Below are positions 23,621-40,400 of a DNA stretch of 64,000 nucleotides, piece after piece. The translations under genes and the position numbers were made by a program. This stretch comes from Bryum argenteum (Eukaryota > Streptophyta > Bryopsida > Bryales > Bryaceae). The stretch's first letter is position 1; each line of letters starts with the position of its first letter. Under the pieces are notes generated by a model. The model saw only the letters and a list, made by a program, of their open reading frames with translations, was not told where the DNA came from and did not search any database. The stretch spans positions 31,367,864 through 31,431,863 of the forward strand of contig CM073322.1 of NCBI GenBank assembly GCA_037043015.1, read 5' to 3'.

Positions 23621-26600
23621 ATGGGTGGAAATGGATATCCCACGGGACCAGCTCAGTGTGGGAGCGCCGACGATCCCACATGCAAAGTGTGGATCACTTC
23701 GATGTCACAGACAGGCCCTCTGGTAGTTTTCGGGTTTTGGATTTTCGTCTTCCTTGCCGTTGTGAGCTTCCAACTCTACAGGGCAGGGTATGCAAGGAAG
23801 CATCCATCCACTGGTGCCAGTGTTCACGGTAAAAGATCGATCACTGCACCCAAGAGTGGCCAGAATGTGATTCAAGTGGAAGCGGATGAGCCCGTGTTGC
23901 GATTCAAGGGTTACCGAACTGTACTTGCTGGAGAGTTTTGCTGGTGGTTGCTTATCCTCACGTCCTTACATTGGGTAGCCCTCTTCGTCCTCATCCTCGT
24001 GGACTTTTACTGGAAGTGTCAATTGACAAGCATCGACAACACTTGCTTCTACGGAACCTACTTTGTCTTCGGCTCTTATGATAGAAACGGCGAGGTCAGT
24101 CACCGTTTTCCTGACTCTTACAATTGATAATGAAGTGGGGGTATTAAGCATTTTCCATCCTGCAGGTGTTTTTTACAGTTTGGTGCGTCTCGGTGGTATG
24201 GTTCACGGCATTGGTGGTGTTTAAACGAGAGACGCATAACTGGTTCAGGTTACCCTGTGATCTATCATGTGCACACGTGATGCACGTCTGGGCCCGCGAC
24301 CAACAGGAGGTACTCGCCGTCAATGTCACGTGGATTGTCCAAGTGGTGCGCAGACTCAAGGTTAGTGCCGATTAGTGCGCTAGTCTAGTGCAAGCGCACT
24401 GTGAATTTGATGAAGATTTGAAGCCAATGCTGCAATTGTATGGCAGGATAGGTACTTGTCTCGACCTGGCCGAAAGGGCCACACCGAAACAGTGGTAGTC
24501 ACCAGAACAGAGCTCGGCACTCGCTTCATTCTGTTCCAAGGACAGCGCTATCTCATTGCCAAGGATGGCTCTCTGCACTTAGCCAGGGTCGAAGTGGGTC
24601 GCACTTTCGCAGACTTTCACAAGGTCAGTGCATTCCTTCCTTCAAGCTCCTGAAGATCGAGTCTATGCAATCACTTAGGGTTTCATATCATCATTGGGCA
24701 TTGTATCAAGGAGAGGCTTGTGTATGAGTTGCGAGAAGCTTATTTGGACATGAGCTATTAATGTTGATGCTTGTTTGAGAGCAATGCAGTTGTTGGAGCG
24801 GGGGATGTCCAAGGAGGAAGCGGGGAGGAGGTACGATCTCGTGGGGCCAAATGAAGTGCCCTTTAAGGCAGAGAAGTTGTGGGTGTCGGTGGCAGAGGAG
24901 TTGTTCACATTCTTCAAGGTGTATCAGTTTCTCATCTACTCCATCTGGCTGTGGTTTTCCTATCTGTTCGTTGGCGGCCTTCTCCTCGGCGTTGTGCTTC
25001 TTTCTGCGTCCATCACCATCATCAATCGCCGCCGAGCTCAGCATGCTATTGCGAAGGTGAGAGCTTCGAGTCAGTGATGGAATGATGCATCTTGCTCTCA
25101 GACATGGCCATGCACTTATTCATAATAATACTCGAACGTGCAGCTGACAGAATACGAAAGCGTCGTGGAAGTCAAGCGAGATGGCATGTGGAGAAATGTC
25201 GGTCACCGTATGCTGGTCCCTGGCGATGTTGTCAAAGTCAAGAGCGACTGGAAACTACCTTGTGATCTCCTCATACTCCAAGGTACCATGGCTATGCCTA
25301 TCAAGGTTGTTAAAAGCACGTACGTACGCCGAAGTTAGTTTTTAGAGCCTTATTGGAGCTTGTCGTGGTGATGCAGGAGTATGTGTTTGCAATGAGAGCG
25401 ACCTGACAGGGGAAGCCATGCCCGTGCAGAAGTACAAAGCCTCGGACGATGAGGAGGTGTACGAAGCGGAGGGAAAAGGAACGCGGCATACGTTGTTTTC
25501 GGGTACGCAAGTGTTGCAGGCAGGGGGCGATGGCTCCACGGAAGTTTTGGCCATAGTCACAGCCACAGGAATGAGCACGTCGAAAGGGAGGTTGCTGTCC
25601 ACCATCCTTTTTCCGGAGCAAATGGTGTTTAAGTACGATGAAGAGCTCCCCATCGCTGTGGGACTGCTATTGAGCTACGCGGTTGTATGCTTCGGGTTGT
25701 CTCTTCTCTTCCAGGTCAGTAGCTTCGCCATCCTCGAATGAGCATCAACCCCCTTCCGGACGGTCTAATTGACCTTCAGGAGCTCTTTCGTTGCAGTACC
25801 TGACCGGGCAACAAGGGAGCTGGATTGTGAAATGGAGCTACTGCATCGCCATTGTCAGTCAGGTCGTGTCGCCGTTGCTTCCAGTTGCCCTTGAAATTGG
25901 GCAGATCTACGCATCTGGACGCCTCAAGGTGAGTTCGATTACTTACATCTGATTTTCGAGGTGAAGATCTACTTTAGCCTAATTCCTGGTCACTCTCTTT
26001 TCTCAGACTCGTGGTATATACTGCCTCAATGCGAAGAGAATAGCGATCGCTGGAAAGATACGCGTGTTCTGTTTCGATAAGACAGGCACCCTCACCAACA
26101 ATGGCCTGGATTTTGTGGGCATGCAAGCGGTGGACGACGGACCCCAGTTTCGTCCAACACAATCCCCATGGAAACACGATCTCATCGACGACGTGATTCT
26201 GCGAGGCTTTGCAACCTGCCATGCTGTGACCAAATTCGGTTCTCAGTTCGTCGGTAACGAAGTCGAGGTACAGCCTCGAAAGCTTCCAATTCATGGCATT
26301 CTGTACTCCATATGTAACTTACTCGAATGTTTTGCATGAACAGGTTAAGATGTTTTCCTCGGTCGGTTGGGATCTAGCCGAGGGTGGCACAGCTGCGCAG
26401 CAGTATCCCACTGTCTTCAACAAGACCGGAGATGTGTACACGATTGTGAGGCGGAATGAGTTTGAGCATGCTCGTGCAACCATGAGTGTCGTTGTACAAG
26501 ACCACACTGGCGAGCTTCATGTCTACTGTAAGGTACGCCACCATTTCAATGAGCTATCTTTGGAATGCAGATTCTCACCAAGCTTTGTTGTTGAGGTCGC

Positions 26601-29600
26601 AATTTTCTTGTATGCCTCACTGTGAGGATGAATGCAGGGTTCTTTCGAGAAGATTCAAGATGTAAGTGCTGCTGCGAGTTTACCACTGGACTACTTACAA
26701 ACCGCGAAGTCCCGTGCACTTGACGGCTACTACGTATTGGGCCTTGCGTACAAGTACGTGCCCTTACTGCTCTCTGCAGAAATGTTTAGATACTGGAATG
26801 CTCGTATCACGGAGCAACAGCTGATTGTGAGCTTTGGATGTGGTTCCTGAAGGAGCTTAGGCAAGCATATGTCCTTGGACGTGGTGAAGGATCTCTCCAG
26901 AGATGACCTAGAAACGGACCTCACCTTCCTCTCCCTCCTTCTCTTCCGGAATGAACTTAAACCAGATACTCGTCATGCAATCGAGGCTCTCCGCGAAGGC
27001 GAGGTACACTTCGCACTTCCTAATCTCAGGTTGTGGTAGGCTGTGCATAACCCGGAGTAGTGCGTATAATGCTTCCTTCATCTGACATCACCTCTCGTTT
27101 GAAGGTTCGATCATTGATGATAACCGGTGATAATGCACAATGTGGATTCTATATCGCAAAGGAGTGTGCCATGGTAGCGCCGCATGTGGAAGTCCTATTA
27201 GCTGAGATCAACCAAGAAGGCAGGTAAGGTCTTGGTGTCTCTCTTGCATGCACGAATATTGATTTTGCTCTGCATCTTCTGATATCAAGCCTCCTGCTTT
27301 TGGCAGCTTACAATGGCAGTCCATGGCGACGAGTGGTGGCCAGGCTCTCACAACTGCCGACATGTGGAGAATGCACCAGAAGGGCTTGGAGGGCGGCCTT
27401 ACTGAGTTGGCTGTCACGGGGAAGGCGTTCAATGAGCTTTGCAGAACTGACAGGATGCAAGAATTGCTCTTATATACACGCATATTTGCTCGTTTCACTC
27501 CCGAAGATAAGGTGCCACTCTCATTTCATACTTATGAACAATACTTTTTTCTTATTCAGCAGGCAGTAGCTTACACATGGTGAACTTACAGGTTCAGGTA
27601 ATCAACATGCATAGGGACATTGGCCTCGTGGTGGGCATGTGTGGTGATGGTGGAAACGATTGTGGAGCTCTTCGATCTGCTCATGTGGGCCTCGCACTCA
27701 GCGAAGCTGAAGCGTCGGTCGTTTCTCCCTTCACTTCCAAAGCCAAATCAGTAAGTTCTCACATCATTCTTCCCAATCCTGCATGAGTTTGCTTCGTTTT
27801 CCAGTCAAATTACGTAAGATTCTCGAGCCTGCAGGGAATTCACCGGAAGTGGGCTGTCCTTGTGCTTGTTGCAAGACACAGAATACTCTTGAGTAGAATG
27901 CAGTTTACGAAGTTGTATGAATTTGTTCGTAGCCTGTGTTGATTCTTGTTTATGTAGGTTCTATCCACGATTGAATTGGTACGGGAAGGCAGGGCTGCGT
28001 TGCACACTTCCTTCGCATGCTTCAAGTTCCTGGTCATGTATGGCTTGAGCTTCTCCATCTTCAAGCTGACCACCAACTATTTCGGGACAGTCGCATGCCA
28101 AATGGATTACTTCTTCATCGATGGTGTGGCGGTGCTAGCCTTAGGTTACACCATGAACCTGAGCAACCCTGTGAAGACGCTTCAGAAGGTGACAGAACCT
28201 GCCCTCTTAATTGCCCTTCATCCAAATATTAACGAAAGTCATAAACCAGTTAAGTAGGAAAATTCCATCATTTCATACACGATTATTGAATCCGCAGCTG
28301 AGCTTTTCGTGCAGGATCGACCTACCTCGAGTTTACTGGGAGCTCAAAATGTGGCATCTGTTTTGGGAATGTGGGGGATTAACCTTATGTTCGTTGTCGG
28401 TGCCCTCGCATTCATGTCTGCTCAAAGTGATTACGTCAAGTGGCCTGCAAAGTAAGTTCAAGCTTCCCGTTTCACATATCAAGTTCTTCTGTTACAGGGG
28501 CTAAGCAATCTAAAACGACTTCTTGAGGTGCTTTCCCCGATTACAGAATAATGGCAGTTCCTCATCGTGTGTGGCTCATGTCTAATATTGGCAGATTATC
28601 GCAAGGGGGTGCTTGGTGGACGCTTGGAGATAACTGGGAGTCAACCATCTGTTTCTTTACAATTTACTTCCAGTTTATTGCATCTTCAGTTGTTTTCACT
28701 TTCGGATCCTCATTCCGCCAATCTTTTTACCGAAACTACCTTCTTATGGTAAGTTGCTCCCACAGTAATTGAGGATTTCTTACATGAGGCCTTGTTGCTG
28801 TGAGGAGGTCTTTCCAGTGATAATGGAGTTTGAGTTACGATGGAATGAGGTTGAATGGAGTAATGAGGACCGGTGTGTCTGTGTGATTGAGAGCAGGCTT
28901 CATTTACAGGCATCTTTGTGGTGTGTTCGCTGGTGCTTTTGCTGCCGCATTCTTCTTTTACGCATCTCTGGCACGTAGCGAGCGAAGCATTCAACGGGCC
29001 AGATACTACGTCCCCAGTGTGGATGTTATACCAGCAAAGTGGAGGAGCCCCAAGTGCCGCAATGTCGTTCTCATTTCGGCTCCGTTACTGGTTTCTCCTT
29101 CTGGCCAACTTGGTTGCCGTTGCCCTTTGGCAGAAGGTAAATCTATTTCTTCCTGAACAACAGCTCCTTTTTGCAATTGTGTGCTAACAATATAACCTCG
29201 TTTAACCTTTTTAAATAACCTCAAACTCTCATAAAGAAGACCATGACCTCTGTGCCATGGTTGTCTTACATGACACACTTTTGGTAATGTCTGTCTAAAT
29301 TGTCGTGTTTAACATGTCCGTTTGACGTCGAGTTCGACGGGAGTGTCCAACCATACTAGGAAAGATATAGTAAAAACATGAAGATTTGCCTCTTTGATTT
29401 TGTCTACATCCTTCGAGGGTGAATGTCTCTCTGACGAGGGTGAATGTTAGTCTGACTGACGTATGATTGTGTCGTATAAGACAACCTTGTCTGACTGTAT
29501 GATGTTTTGACTCTGTCGCATAAGACAACCTTGCTCTATACCATCGTGAATATAAGATATGCAGGCGTTATTGCAAACATAACTTGTACATTGTTTGGTT

Positions 29601-29791
29601 AAGAATGACTTGTTTAGAACTATATTGGCTCATGCATTTTCTTCCAATCATGAACTTATCGGCTAGGGGTGTCATGAAGAAGGTTTTCAAGTCTAAGCTT
29701 TGGGATGACTGTTGTGCAGGTAGTAGTGGAAGGCCCTGTGGCGAAGATTGTGCAGAGGAGATTTTCTACAACGAAGAAGCTCCACTTATGA
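23621..29791 (+). CDS. P5-type (P5B-like) cation-transporting ATPase, 19 exons
   Basis: This is a P-type ATPase of the endomembrane P5 group, related to ATP13A2-type lysosomal or vacuolar polyamine/cation pumps. Proposed exons: 23621-24094, 24166-24360, 24447-24623, 24790-25056, 25144-25282, 25377-25714, 25797-25928, 26007-26267, 26344-26532, 26638-26803, 26861-27003, 27105-27223, 27307-27511, 27592-27750, 27958-28188, 28315-28451, 28547-28748, 28897-29136 and 29720-29791. They total 3846 nt, about 1281 residues, slightly long for the family. Motifs: actuator LTGE (427-430), TM4 SPLLP (555-559), phosphorylation DKTGT (D598), nucleotide domain TGDN (834-837) and hinge GDGGND (953-958), then C-terminal membrane segments. 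All introns are GT-AG and most are 57-170 nt. Exons 10 and 11 need a 57-nt intron; reading through it meets TGA. The P5B assignment rests on the overall motif pattern; SPLLP is not the usual PPALP-type signature. Confidence 0.88.
29137..29719 (+). other. Long last intron of the P5 ATPase gene
   Basis: This 583-nt intron is far longer than the other introns of the gene. It contains an imperfect direct repeat around GTATAAGACAACCTTG and GCATAAGACAACCTTG (about 29475 and 29518). The final exon after it encodes only [20 protein letters not shown] and LHL, so the intron separates the C-terminal tail from the last membrane segment. Confidence 0.55.
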
Positions 29792-31164
29792 CCTTTGTTG
29801 TATCATACTTATATACTGCGTACTATCAATAGTCTTATGTGGTATTATGTAGTATTACGAGACTTGCCCTAAGAAGGCTTTTGTATTCCGATAGGTGAAC
29901 TTGCGCCGAGATATTTTTACTTAGAAATGTTATTATCTCTTTCATTTTTTAATAAAAATTGTATAGAATTGTAAATGTGTCACCTTGTACATCTTTTTTG
30001 AAAATGCGAGAATTTTGTAACTTGTGCTTGGAAGTAGTCTTGAGAGGTCCAAACTTTGTTGTTGGTGCAATTTGAAAATCATGAAATAATTTTTTTACAG
30101 ATTTTGAATGCATTCATGGAGTTTGGAACCCCCATATTGCACTTGCAATTCAACAATTGGGCAATTTCTTTTGGAATCTTGGCAACGTTTTGATGTGAGA
30201 TTCCAAAAATCTCTTGTCAATAACACTACTTTAAAAAGATCCATCCAATCGGCCTTGTAAAATGTTGAATGAGCTTTAGAGAGGGAATTGAAGCACCCTA
30301 TCTTGGCATGTGGTAATTGTACAAATATTGCACTAGGCCACAAATTGCACTATCTATGCAATTAATCAAGAGGAAATGTTTGGCTTCTATGTTCAAATTC
30401 CAATGTATCGAACATTTGGACTTTAGATGATATATAGGGTGTGCAGTTTGAGGTACATTTACAACACTTTCTACATAATTTCACAGGTAGTGTAAGTTAA
30501 CCCCTAACTTTCCTTAAAACTTGAAACCGGTTTTGGAGGTTCTCGCAGGAGAAAAACTCAGCCCAACTTTGACCATTATAATCTCACAACTGAGGAAGAA
30601 TGAACGGTTCAAATTTGGTATGTGAGAAAAATATCAAGTGAACTTTGAGATCTTACGGTTGAATCTTTTAAATAATGCTTAGATTGCTTTGAGCTTAATC
30701 TAAAGGAAGGTCAAATTTTGTGACTTAGACCATTTTGCAACAAGGAAAGGTTCAAATAATATGAATCCAATAAGTCCAATCTCTCACAAACTTTGCTCAA
30801 TTTCCAAAAACGATTCCCATCTGCCACTGCCCAACGAGCTTGCTCCAACAAAATTTGCACAGTTTTTGAGCATGTTTCCTTTTAACCACACCTCCACCGA
30901 CGGTAAACATGCACTGGACAGCAAATTACTACCTTGCAGCTGACACAGGCTTTGACCAAATGCACCCAACTTGGCAGCTTCAAATCTTCCACATTCAATT
31001 AAAAAAATCATTTTTATAATGGAGCGGGAGACAATTTGTCAACGTTTTCCCTATGAGTGTGTACCAGCAAGCGTTGACCATTCGCAACATGTCTAGCACC
31101 CATCCATTACCTAGTCAGCCTTTCACAAAAGCCATGAATTTTATAGGATTGACAAAGTCATTAA
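29792..31164. other. Intergenic DNA with an unpaired TTAA-element end
   Basis: After the ATPase 3' UTR there is no gene. At 30497-30508 TTAACCCCTAAC begins about 250 bp that match 2140-2370, including the core CAACTTTGACCATTATAATC (about 30568-30587) and GATCTTACGGTTGAATC. The other end of this copy was not found. Confidence 0.5.
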
Positions 31165-31305
31165 CCCTTAAACGCCCATGGGGTCTGAAACGGGCAGCCC
31201 AAAATTGGATCATAGCATCTTTTGGACTTGGGCATCGAGAATACAAGTGGAAAGTTGAGTACAGTGAGAGCTAGAGAGCAGATATTTTGCTTGGGCGTGT
31301 AAGGG
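31165..31305 (+). mobile_element. Internally deleted TTAA/CCCTTAAACG MITE, 141 bp (P4)
   Basis: TTAA lies at 31161-31164 and 31306-31309. Ends are CCCTTAAACGCC and GGGCGTGTAAGGG. The first 70 bp and last 60 bp match the 362-bp copies, with about 220 bp of the middle missing. It is a deletion derivative of the same subfamily. Confidence 0.7.
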
Positions 31306-31309
31306 TTAA

Positions 31310-32602
31310 AAGGTACATAAGTATGCTGAAATGCAAAGGACCTCTGTTTCTTGTGGGGTTCACCTGTGTGCGAGTTCCTGTGGGACTTGATGTCTTAATC
31401 AATTCAAATTCTGCATCATTTGCTAGGAAATAATCAGCAATGAAATTTACGTGGGGGGTGCAAAAGTCCACTGTTGTTACAGTTGCTGCTGCCCAGAGGT
31501 GCAACAAGGTCAACCTCTGTGATCATCCCAGTCAGCTTGCAGTGCTATTATTAAGGAAAATCCGGGCAGGCAACATCAAATTATCCAAAATAATTGGCCG
31601 CCTCTGTGCAGAATCTCAAGTGGAATCCCAGCCAGCCACACGGAGACCGGAGACTGACTGACTTCTTGTCTATGTGAGGGCAAAGGCACCTGTAACCGAC
31701 CGTTCAAGTCTTGTAGGTTGAATTAACCCCTAGAGTGAACCCAAATTATAATCGTTTCGAGTTTGGGTCAGGCTCTTGGTTATTAGACTTATGTTGTATA
31801 GATTATGTCAAGAATATTCGAACATGATAAATTTAAAATCTCAAAAGTTTCCCCAAATATACATTTGACTTTGGGCATCTTGTGTATTTTGTTTTCAAGA
31901 ATCCATGTTATTTACAAAAAAGGAAACCAATGACAATCTCAAAAACTCCCCCATCACAAATTTTCATTACAAGCTTGACTGAAGTGCCTTGGACTACGAT
32001 AGCCTCTTTCCTTTACTCTGTAAAAACAAAACTGTTGTCATATTTGCTGAGCAGGAAACTACTCTAGATCGTGATTACATTCCTGAATTGATTGGTTAAA
32101 CGAAAATCACAGACATAAAAGTCCAGCTTACTCCAAGTTGAATTAACATAAGAGATAAACTACATAATTGGGATTGTCCACACAAATCTGGAGATGGAAT
32201 ATTCCTCTTTAACGCCATTGCAGTGTAGTGACCTATGTGGATGGACCTTCATGCAGCTTGCTCATGCAGCAGTCCCCAAAACGAGAGGCACCCAAAGTCA
32301 ACCAGTAGCTTTCTCGCACTCAGTCCACTGACTGATATGGCTACTTTAGTCAGCTCAAAGAGTAAGTATATAGCTCATCGTTCCCACATGCACTTAATCA
32401 CTACCTTCTCTCGATCGAATCCTAGCTAACAATCTACCAAGCTCGCGGATCTTGGTCCAGATCGAACCTCTATCACTTGTATCAGTTTGGTTGCAGCTGC
32501 CTGTCTTTAATCAATTCTTCCAACCAGCGACGAGATCAAACAAGGAGGTAGCGGTCTTCCCCACTATCATCGATCATCTCGGAGCTTGCACATTGAGCTG
32601 CG
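31310..32602. other. Intergenic DNA upstream of peroxidase 1
   Basis: No gene was recognised. A TATATAG motif at about 32366-32372 is a plausible TATA box for the peroxidase gene that starts at 32603. No other regulatory motif stands out. Confidence 0.4.
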
Positions 32603-33845
<1,243 letters not shown>

Positions 33846-34069
33846 GTAACAAGTCCATGTTCATTCCAATCACTTGTATCTTGATAGTACCAGAAGAAAA
33901 TTCGATTAGGCAGCATCAAGACATGGCGAACGTTCAATAGTACGCGGTGGTTTCGAGACTCTGTTTTCGGACAAAATGATAATGCAATAGATTGTTGTTC
34001 CGAAGCAAACATACAATAAACGGTTCCATGAGTCTGATTTCATGGCAATCTCAAATTGCAAGCATGTAT

Positions 34070-36220
<2,151 letters not shown>

Positions 36221-36285
36221 TTTTTTAGCTCACACAATAAACACTTTGAATCAATGATACTGATGGCATGTTGCGTTGCTTTAGG

Positions 36286-36293
36286 CTTTTATA
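36286..36293 (-). promoter_or_regulatory. TATA box of the minus-strand peroxidase gene
   Basis: On the gene strand TATAAAAG lies 66 bp upstream of the ATG at 36220, a suitable spacing for a short 5' UTR. Confidence 0.6.
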
Positions 36294-37411
36294 AGCCGAG
36301 CTAGACTTGGACTTTGCAGTGTCCTGATCTAAGTTCATCATTCCATGTACTCGGTCAACTCGAAAATTCAAGTGATAATTTGCGTTGAAGGTCAGCTCGT
36401 CGTGGTTGATTTGTGCACCAACCGAGATCCCGATTGCATCATTTGACATCAGTCCTCACAAGTGAACTTCATGTCCTCGCAGATCACATGTTGCTCGAGC
36501 GTGGGTAGTACAAGACCCAGCAGTTCTCTTTGACCATGGGCAAAATATGCTGTTGAAATAAGAATGCAAAAACCCCATATGCATGAGGTCGTCTTTTCAA
36601 TGTATATAGTCATTGATTCCACTGTAAAAAGGCTGGCAGCTTACTATCAAAAGAAGATCTGCGTCGTAAAATTGGAGCCTCATGATGCTCGCTTGAAATT
36701 GCGATAAATACGTAACAGATTTGAACTAGATTGTTATATATACAAGAAATCAACACATTTATCATTGTTTGATATGTTGCTGAATTGAGGATTGACATGT
36801 CGGTGCATCTTGCGAACAATAACATCGACTTTGAGGAATGACTGAAGCTGATGATAAACAAAACTTAAGGTTCTGAAGAAAGATTATGGCCAACAATCAG
36901 AGTACTGCATTCAATCTGAACACTTATATAAGTAGTGACAGAGAAGAACCAAGGATTCGAAGTACACGATCGAGACACTTGGAAACATGTGCACAGCGTT
37001 TGGAGTATATTAGTATTGGGAACACATAGTAATGGTAACTACCACCAGAAAGGAGCGACTACCTTGCACTACGACCACTTAAACCAAGAACGATAAAATA
37101 CCTGGATGAGGGCTTCTTGCTTTGCTGAGAAAAGCACTTACAGTGCAGGATTTGTACAAATAGTAACAAGAGTGCCACCCAGTCTAATTGTTGATTGTTG
37201 TCCCGTAAAATACAAGGATGATGCCGTGAGATCCAAGAATCAGCATAGGAGGGATGGACGCAGTGCTGTGCTTGATCTCTCCCCCTCCCTCCCAACTAGT
37301 GCATTTGTTCCTGCCCCGGATCTTGAATCATTTACAGCATAGCCGGCAAGAATTATTGATCATGTCTGTACATAGCCTCTAGAGTTTCTTCTTTGTACAT
37401 ATATTTTTTGG
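36294..37411. other. Intergenic DNA, nothing recognised
   Basis: This holds the upstream region of the peroxidase gene and the 3' flank of the LRR gene. No ORF, RNA gene or paired terminal repeat was recognised. Confidence 0.45.
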
Positions 37412-40400
37412 TTACGCGAGGCGAATGACTGTAAGGTTGGGCAACGAGGTCGTCTGAAGTCGTTCCACCGCGAGGAGTGTCACCTTGCAGCCTTGCAATG
37501 CCAAGGAGGTCAAATTCGTTAATGGGCGAAGATGGTGTAAGCCCGCGTTCGTGACCCTGGAGTTAGCGAGGTTGAGTGACACCAGATTCTTCATCCCTGC
37601 AATCACCATCACCAGCTTGCTTAGATCACGATCGAGCTTGCTATGATCGGAGCTTGAGTGGTATCACGTTACTCACCGGAGATAAAAGGCAGCGCATTGT
37701 CTGTGAGGCGCATGTTTTGTGACAAGTTGAGCGACGTGAGTAACGTGAGATCCTTGATGCTCCTCACCCCGGCGTCTGAAATTCCTCCACCGCAAAGCTC
37801 CAGGGTTTGCAGATTCTTAAAATCTGTCAACAGACATGAGACCAACCTCTCAAAAAACAGATCTCTTGATAAGCCTCAACTTCAAGAAAAAGATATCAGG
37901 GAAGTGAATCCTCACGTCGGAGGAAAGCCATGCCATAATCGGTGATCTTTGCACCAAAGAGATCCAGAGTTTTCAGGCCAGTCAATCCTGCACAAGGAGA
38001 GAAAACAATCGTTTTTATACCCGGGCGACGAGATTCTAGAAGTGAGGTGCAACATAATAATAAGATGGAAGTTTTTGTAGTACCTGTGAGCGCAGCAAGG
38101 CCTGCATCGGTGATCTGCTTCGAGTCAAGGTTCAGAGACGTTAATGACGTGATGGTTGCAATTGTGCGAAGGCCACTATCCATGATTCCTCCTGTGAAGG
38201 AAAGGTTCAGAATCTCCAGCTTCTTCAAACCTGACACCACGCAAGGCATCATCAGAACCCAAGCCTCAACTTCAAGAAAATCAAAAGCTTGAATAGGGCT
38301 AAAAAATATGTACCAGTGAGGTAACGTAAACCATCAGTTTCAATTTCCGAATCTGAAAGATCCAGCATTTTCAGCTTCACAAGCCCTGTGACCAAGAGTA
38401 GTTACACGTAAATGAGTAGGGTATTGAATAATCTCCATGATATCTATGCGATTCACACTCTACAGAAAAGGTACTACATTAGTGAGCAATGTGGAAAGAG
38501 TTCAAGGCATACCTTTGACATTTACAATGCCCTCGTCACTGATTTTGCACGAGTCGAGATTCAGACGTTCCAGATTGGTCAAGCCTGCATCATTACAGAA
38601 CTTGTCATGTTGACATTGCTATCACGCTTTTGTCGATTCCTTTCCAAATGTTGCAGCTAACAGTGCTGGGGGTTGAAATCATGAGCTGAAAACGCATCGA
38701 CTCAAGCACGATAACAATCTGATGCAGCTTTTGGTCTAAGTGGAACTGCTCATGCAGAAGATTGAATTTCGTTTCTTCTTGGCCTCACTGATATATCTAT
38801 AACAAGGGTAGTAGAGCGGGTACCTTTCAGAAAAACCATGCCAGCATTTGTGGCGTTGTTATAGCCCATATTCAGCGTTCGAAGGTTGATAAGACCTGCA
38901 AATCGTAATATGGCATGAGTGCTGCAAACTAGTTCACCACCTCAAAAGAGCGTTGTTCCGATTGTTACAAGGAATTAGGCGCTGATTCTCCTTCATACTG
39001 GAAGCGCTTTCGCACTTTGATTAACAATGAGCTTATTGCTGCGGAGGACATCGTTACTTACGAGCCCCGAAAGAAGAGTTCGAATAGGCAAACTCACCGT
39101 TAAGCTTATGAAAGCCGGAATCATGTAAGTAGCACGAGTTGATGTTTAGATGCCTCAGCTCGGTAAGACCTGTGAAGATTGCAACAATGAGTAGAGGTTC
39201 AAGACTCACAACAGTGAATTGTGAGAAAAGTAAGAAAGAAAATGTACCCGCAATGCTTTCAAGGCCCTTAGCAGTAACAGACTGGCAACCCTCCATGCTC
39301 AGGCTCCGAAGCTTTGTCAGTCCTATCAATCACCAAATGGGTTGACTTTAAGAAAAATTACAAAAAAGATCTGCCCGTAAGTAAAAAAACCAACGTCAGG
39401 TATAAAAAGCGACTTAAAACGGTTGCTGCAAGCGCATAACTCAGCACCCTGAAATGTTCAAACACTCACCGGCCAACGCTGCAATGCCAGAATCTCCGAC
39501 TTTGCTCCTGGAGATTTGAAGCTCCTCCAAATTCACAAGCCCTGGAACACCATTGCCATACCCGAAACATTATTAGCATAACGCCAACAACATGAGATGC
39601 TCTTAACAGATAGCTACAAGCTTCAGTAATTTAGTACCAGAAAGATGCTTTATGTCTGAATTCCGAACACCGATGCACCATCCCACGTTCAACTTCTCTA
39701 AAGTGGTGAGACCTGGCAAACATCACACAGAACCCTACGCGTCAGAACATAGCTTCAAAATGTTGATTGTGTTATGGAATGCTGATTGTTCAATAACGGA
39801 ATGTTGACATTGAATGGGTGATGAATTCCGATAACGGGAAGTTGATTGTAGGATTGAAGGAGTACCTTTGAGATGGACGAAACCACCCTGGATAAGTGGA
39901 CACCGCTCGAGATCAAGGTTCTTGAGACTGACTAAACTGTCGAAGTTGCTCATTCCAGCTGCAGTGATGAGATTATTGCTGCAGAGACTAAGGGTTGTCA
40001 GGTTCGTTAATCCTGGAGAATGAGCACAGAAAACCAAAGTCAGTCACGGAACCAAAGCAACTCTGCCCATCAAAGAATGCAGAAGGAGTGCGATAATGTA
40101 TACCTGACAATGCAAGGAGACCCTCGTCTGAGATGTTCTCACAAGAGTTCAAAACAAGAGACTGGAGATTGGTGCATGTTTCAAGTGACGCCAAGCCATC
40201 ATCGGAAACTGCGGAGCTCGATATATCCAATGCAAGAAGTGACTCGCCCTGCGAGCTTATCATCTCGAGCCAGGAATCCTCCAATCCCGGGTACTCTGGA
40301 AGCAAAACATCCTGCACAAATCGCCATATAAAAGAGCCCTCACTACTGAAATCGTGACAGACTGAAACTATACAATAGACTTACTCATCACAAAACCCTC

